Positions 6,120 to 8,463 of a stretch of 8,463 nucleotides of DNA are shown here, one piece after another. A model generated the notes under the pieces. It ran no database searches. It had not been told where the DNA came from and worked only from the letters and a program-made list of their open reading frames with translations. Source of the stretch: an uncultured Clostridia bacterium. Its GTDB lineage: Bacteria > Bacillota > Clostridia > Oscillospirales > Ruminococcaceae. Positions within the stretch are counted from its first letter, which is position 1, and each line of letters opens with the position of its first letter. Position numbers and translations under genes: made by a program. The stretch spans positions 1-8,463 of the forward strand of contig CANRHA010000069.1 in assembly GCA_947630315.1 (NCBI GenBank), read 5' to 3'.

Positions 6120-6464
6120 ATGAAAGCAAGAATACCGCAGAGCATGCAGCAACCCTCGAACATGAATCAGGTCATACGCCAGGCACAGAAGATGCAGGAG
6201 GACATGGCCGCATTTCAGGAGGAATTTGCCGCCCGAGAATTTAAGGCCACGGTAGGCGGCGGGGCCGTTGAAATAACCATGAACGGCGCTAAGGAGGTCC
6301 TCGGCATAAAGATATCCCCAGAGGTAATAGACCCCGAAGACCCCGAGATGCTTGAAGACCTTATCGCCAGCGCGGTGAACGAAGTCATCAAAAACATTGA
6401 GACCGAAAACACCGAGGCGATGGGCAAGATAACCGGCGGAATGAGTATGCCGGGCCTGTTCTGA
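6120..6464 (+). CDS. ybaB: YbaB/EbfC family nucleoid-associated protein
   Basis: A 114-residue DNA-binding protein of the YbaB/EbfC family, which forms tweezer-shaped dimers on DNA and is linked to the RecFOR repair pathway by its constant pairing with recR. The N-terminus is Met/Gln-rich (NMNQVIRQAQKMQEDM), followed by an amphipathic helix, the family motif VGGGAVEITMNG, the IDPEDPEMLEDLI stretch, and a Gly/Met-rich tail ending GGMSMPGLF. Length is normal. The ATG at 6120 has AGGAG at 6107-6111, 8 bases upstream. Its TGA shares one base with the recR ATG (TGATG), so the two genes are translationally coupled. The Bacillus equivalent is yaaK. Confidence 0.95.
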   Translation: MKARIPQSMQQPSNMNQVIRQAQKMQEDMAAFQEEFAAREFKATVGGGAVEITMNGAKEVLGIKISPEVIDPEDPEMLEDLIASAVNEVIKNIETENTEAMGKITGGMSMPGLF

Positions 6465-7075
6465 TGTCGGCGCAGGACCGCACAGGCGCTCTGCCGCTGA
6501 CTCTGCTCGCCGAACAGTTTGCGAAGCTCCCCGGAATAGGAATGAAGACCGCCCAGAGGCTCGCGTACTTTGTTATGTCGATGCCCGAGAGCGAGGCAAA
6601 AGAGTTCGCGGACGCCATTATCCGCGCAAAAAAGACGGTCCACGCGTGCAGGATATGCCAGAACCTCACCGATAAGGAAATCTGCCCGATATGCTCAGAC
6701 GAAAAGCGCGACCGCTCGGTAATATGCACCGTCGAAAGCCCGAAGGACGTTTCGGCGTTTGAGAGAACGCGCGAATACAACGGCGTTTACCATGTTCTGC
6801 ACGGGCTTATTTCGCCGATCGACGGCATTACCCCCGATAAGCTCAGGATCACCGAGCTTTTAAAGAGGATCCAGGACGGCGGGGTGTCGGAGGTAATAAT
6901 GGCGACAAACCCGACCCCCGAGGGCGAAGCTACGGCGATGTACATTTCAAGGCTGATAAAGCCCCTCGGAATAAAGGTTACGCGGCTTGCGTTCGGGCTT
7001 CCTATAGGGGCTATTCTCGAATATGCCGACGAAGTCACCCTGTACAAAGCCCTGGAGAACAGAAATGAGATCTGA
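6464..7075 (+). CDS. recR: Recombination mediator protein RecR
   Basis: A 203-residue RecR, which works with RecO (and RecF) to load RecA on single-stranded DNA gaps. Domains in order: helix-hairpin-helix LPGIGMKTAQRLA at 22-34, a Cys4 zinc finger (Cys62, 65, 74, 77), and a Toprim domain from about 85 with Glu91 and the NPTPEGEATA motif at 149-158. The C-terminal part reads GLPIGAILEYADEVTL. Many RecR proteins have GGD or GGE where this has GAI, so one acidic residue of that loop is absent. No clear ribosome binding site precedes the ATG; the TGATG overlap with ybaB implies coupling. The gene ends inside tadA, overlapping its corrected start by 11 bases. Confidence 0.96.
   Translation: MSAQDRTGALPLTLLAEQFAKLPGIGMKTAQRLAYFVMSMPESEAKEFADAIIRAKKTVHACRICQNLTDKEICPICSDEKRDRSVICTVESPKDVSAFERTREYNGVYHVLHGLISPIDGITPDKLRITELLKRIQDGGVSEVIMATNPTPEGEATAMYISRLIKPLGIKVTRLAFGLPIGAILEYADEVTLYKALENRNEI
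7054..7057 (+). promoter_or_regulatory. Ribosome binding site that fixes the tadA start
   Basis: GGAG within the 3' end of recR, 7 bases before the ATG at 7065. The longer reading frame beginning at 7023 has no such site, and its extra 14 residues (MPTKSPC...) do not look like TadA. Confidence 0.6.
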
Positions 7076-7523
7076 CGAAGAATATATGCGCGAGGCGTTG
7101 GAACTCGCAAAAAAAGCCGCCGATGAGGGTGAGACCCCCGTCGGCGCGATCGTAGTTAAAAACTCGACCGGAGAAATTATCGGCAGAGGATTTAACCTCA
7201 GAGAGACGGAAAAATCCCCTCTTGCACACGCCGAAATAATGGCGCTGAACGAGGCGAGCCGCGCCCTCGGCGGCTGGAGGGTTTTGGGCTGCACGCTGTA
7301 TGTGACCCTTGAACCCTGCCCGATGTGCGCCGGGGCGATAATAAATTCCCGCATAGAAAGGGTTGTTTACGGCGCTAAGGACCCGAAAGCGGGATCGGTC
7401 GAATCGGTGCAGAGAATGTTTGATTTAGGCTACAACCACCGCCCGGAAGTCACCGGCGGGGTGCTTGAAGACGAATGCGCGCAGGTCCTGAGGGAGTTCT
7501 TTAAAACTTTGAGGAAAAAATAA
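7065..7523 (+). CDS. tadA: tRNA-specific adenosine deaminase (A34 to inosine)
   Basis: Deaminates the wobble adenosine of tRNA-Arg(ACG) to inosine. From the ATG at 7065 it has 152 residues, the usual size. The zinc deaminase signature is complete: HAE with His55 and proton-shuttling Glu57, and TLEPCPMC with Cys85 and Cys88. N-terminal DEEYMREALELA, PVGAIVV and the later GAKDPKAG stretch all match TadA. The alternative is a general cytidine/guanine deaminase, but the DEEYM start and the LGYNHRPEVTGGV region favour TadA. It overlaps recR by 11 bases and is the last gene of the rightward operon, closed by a hairpin terminator. In Bacillus subtilis the orthologue (yaaJ) sits upstream of the SRP RNA gene rather than after recR. 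Confidence 0.92.
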   Translation: MRSDEEYMREALELAKKAADEGETPVGAIVVKNSTGEIIGRGFNLRETEKSPLAHAEIMALNEASRALGGWRVLGCTLYVTLEPCPMCAGAIINSRIERVVYGAKDPKAGSVESVQRMFDLGYNHRPEVTGGVLEDECAQVLREFFKTLRKK

Positions 7524-7525
7524 AC

Positions 7526-7556
7526 AAGGCCCGGGAGCTTCCCGAGCCTTTTGTTT
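7526..7556. terminator. Bidirectional intrinsic terminator between tadA and the sugar kinase
   Basis: A stem of 11 positions with one C-A mismatch (7526-7536 with 7540-7550) and a GCT loop is followed by TTGTTTTT on the plus strand. On the minus strand the same hairpin is followed by TTGTTTATTTTTT. It begins 3 bases after the tadA stop and ends about 10 bases before the end of the convergent kinase gene, so it can serve both transcripts. Confidence 0.88.
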
Positions 7557-7565
7557 TTAATGCAA

Positions 7566-8463
7566 TTATCTCTGGACTCTGCCGGAGCCGTCTCCGCCGG
7601 CAAGCGCCGTTACCTCGGCGACGGAGCAGAGGTTGAAGTCGTGCTCGATAGAATGCTTCAGGCAGGAGGCCGCAACCGCAAAGTTGATTGCGGCGTCGGG
7701 GGCGTATCCCGAAAGAACCGCGTAGATAAGTCCTCCGCCAAAGCTGTCGCCGCCGCCTACCCTGTCGACTATGTGCATATGGTACTGCTTTGAGAAGTGG
7801 GCCTGTCCGTCGGTATAAAGCATACCCGCCCAGTCGTTGTCGTTTGCGGAAATCGACGAGCGCAGGGTTATTGCCACATACTTGCAGCCGAAGCGTTCCG
7901 AAAGTTTCTTGGCGACGCTTATATAACCCTCATGGTTCAGCTTGCCCGAAGTTATGTCGGTGTTTTCGGCCTCGATCCCGAAGACGTCCTTGGCGTCCTC
8001 CTCGTTTGCGATGCAAAGATCCACATAGGGCATCAGCTCGGCCATGACCTTGCCGGCCTCCTCGCGGCTCCAAAGCTTCTTGCGGTAATTGAGATCACAG
8101 GAGATCATCACGCCGCGCTTCTTTGCGGCCTTGCAAGCTTCAAGGCAGATCTTGGGCAGTTCTCCGCCGAGGGCGGGGGTGATACCTGTAAAGTGGAACC
8201 AATCGGCGCCGTCAAAAATTTTATCCCAATCAAAATCCTCGGGCTTTGCAAGCGCTATGGCGCTTCCCGCCCTGTCATAAATCACCTTTGAAGCGCGCTG
8301 AGAAGCGCCCTTTTCTGCAAAATAAATGCCTAAGCGGTCGCCGCCGCGAACCATCAGCGAGGTATCTACGCCATAGCGCCTGAGTTCATTTACCGCGCAC
8401 TGGCCGATTTCATGCGCGGGAACCTTAGATACAAACGCGGCGCTCATGCCGTAATTTGAGAGC
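7566..8463 (-). CDS. kdgK: PfkB-family sugar kinase, 2-dehydro-3-deoxygluconokinase-like (partial, N-terminus off the window)
   Basis: A ribokinase/PfkB-family kinase that probably phosphorylates 2-keto-3-deoxygluconate to KDPG, the step that feeds hexuronates from pectin or glucuronides into the Entner-Doudoroff aldolase. The frame continues past the internal ATG at 8447 to the window edge, and the extra codons read LSNYG, joining to MSAAFVSKVP as in the family, so the true start lies to the right and about 40-45 residues are missing. In the visible 298 residues, HFTGITPAL, DLNYR (123-127) and ANEED near 152-156 match KdgK-type kinases, and DRVGGGDSFGGG (233-244) is the anion-hole/catalytic motif with the base Asp239. 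The exact sugar is inferred from overall pattern; fructokinase or another ketose kinase is the alternative. It converges with tadA and shares its terminator. Confidence 0.85.
   Translation of the reverse strand, partial: LSNYGMSAAFVSKVPAHEIGQCAVNELRRYGVDTSLMVRGGDRLGIYFAEKGASQRASKVIYDRAGSAIALAKPEDFDWDKIFDGADWFHFTGITPALGGELPKICLEACKAAKKRGVMISCDLNYRKKLWSREEAGKVMAELMPYVDLCIANEEDAKDVFGIEAENTDITSGKLNHEGYISVAKKLSERFGCKYVAITLRSSISANDNDWAGMLYTDGQAHFSKQYHMHIVDRVGGGDSFGGGLIYAVLSGYAPDAAINFAVAASCLKHSIEHDFNLCSVAEVTALAGGDGSGRVQR

Overview
This window looks like a bacterial chromosome segment from a low-to-mid GC Firmicute of class Clostridia, probably a gut or rumen Oscillospiraceae/Ruminococcaceae-type organism known from metagenomic contigs. 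The reasons are the Bacillus-type SRP RNA-dnaX-ybaB-recR block, strong AGGAGG ribosome binding sites, sigma-A-like promoters, GTG/TTG starts and free use of ATA and AT-ending codons. The taxon is inferred; no rRNA or marker tree was available.

Layout, left to right. (1) Bases 1-158 hold a fragment open at both ends. It is extremely GC-rich at third positions (51 of 52 codons end in G or C) and resembles the C-terminal membrane part of the sporulation protein YabQ. It stops abruptly against the end of the next gene and is probably a chimeric join or a rearrangement. (2) Bases 160-4135, minus strand, form a compact four-gene operon transcribed leftward: two TIM-barrel sugar isomerase/epimerase-like proteins, then two paralogous Gfo/Idh/MocA dehydrogenases. 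Its sigma-A promoter lies at about 4169-4197. (3) Bases 4136-4459 are a divergent intergenic region with both promoters and a small SRP RNA that no coding track shows. (4) Bases 4460-7523, plus strand, carry a housekeeping operon dnaX-ybaB-recR-tadA with tight or overlapping junctions, closed by a terminator that works on both strands. (5) Bases 7566-8463, minus strand, hold a 2-dehydro-3-deoxygluconate kinase-like PfkB sugar kinase whose N-terminus lies beyond the right edge.

How the genes fit together. The leftward operon looks like a sugar, cyclitol or glycoside catabolic module: NAD(P)-dependent oxidation of a carbohydrate hydroxyl by Gfo/Idh enzymes, paired with metal-dependent isomerisation or elimination by the TIM-barrel proteins. 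Its substrate cannot be read from the sequence. The rightward operon handles replication (DnaX clamp loader), recombination repair (YbaB, RecR) and wobble decoding (TadA), with the SRP RNA just ahead. The kinase suggests hexuronate or pectin sugar use. The most useful points for a reader are the hidden SRP RNA, three corrected start codons, the duplicated two-plus-two enzyme module and the suspicious left edge.
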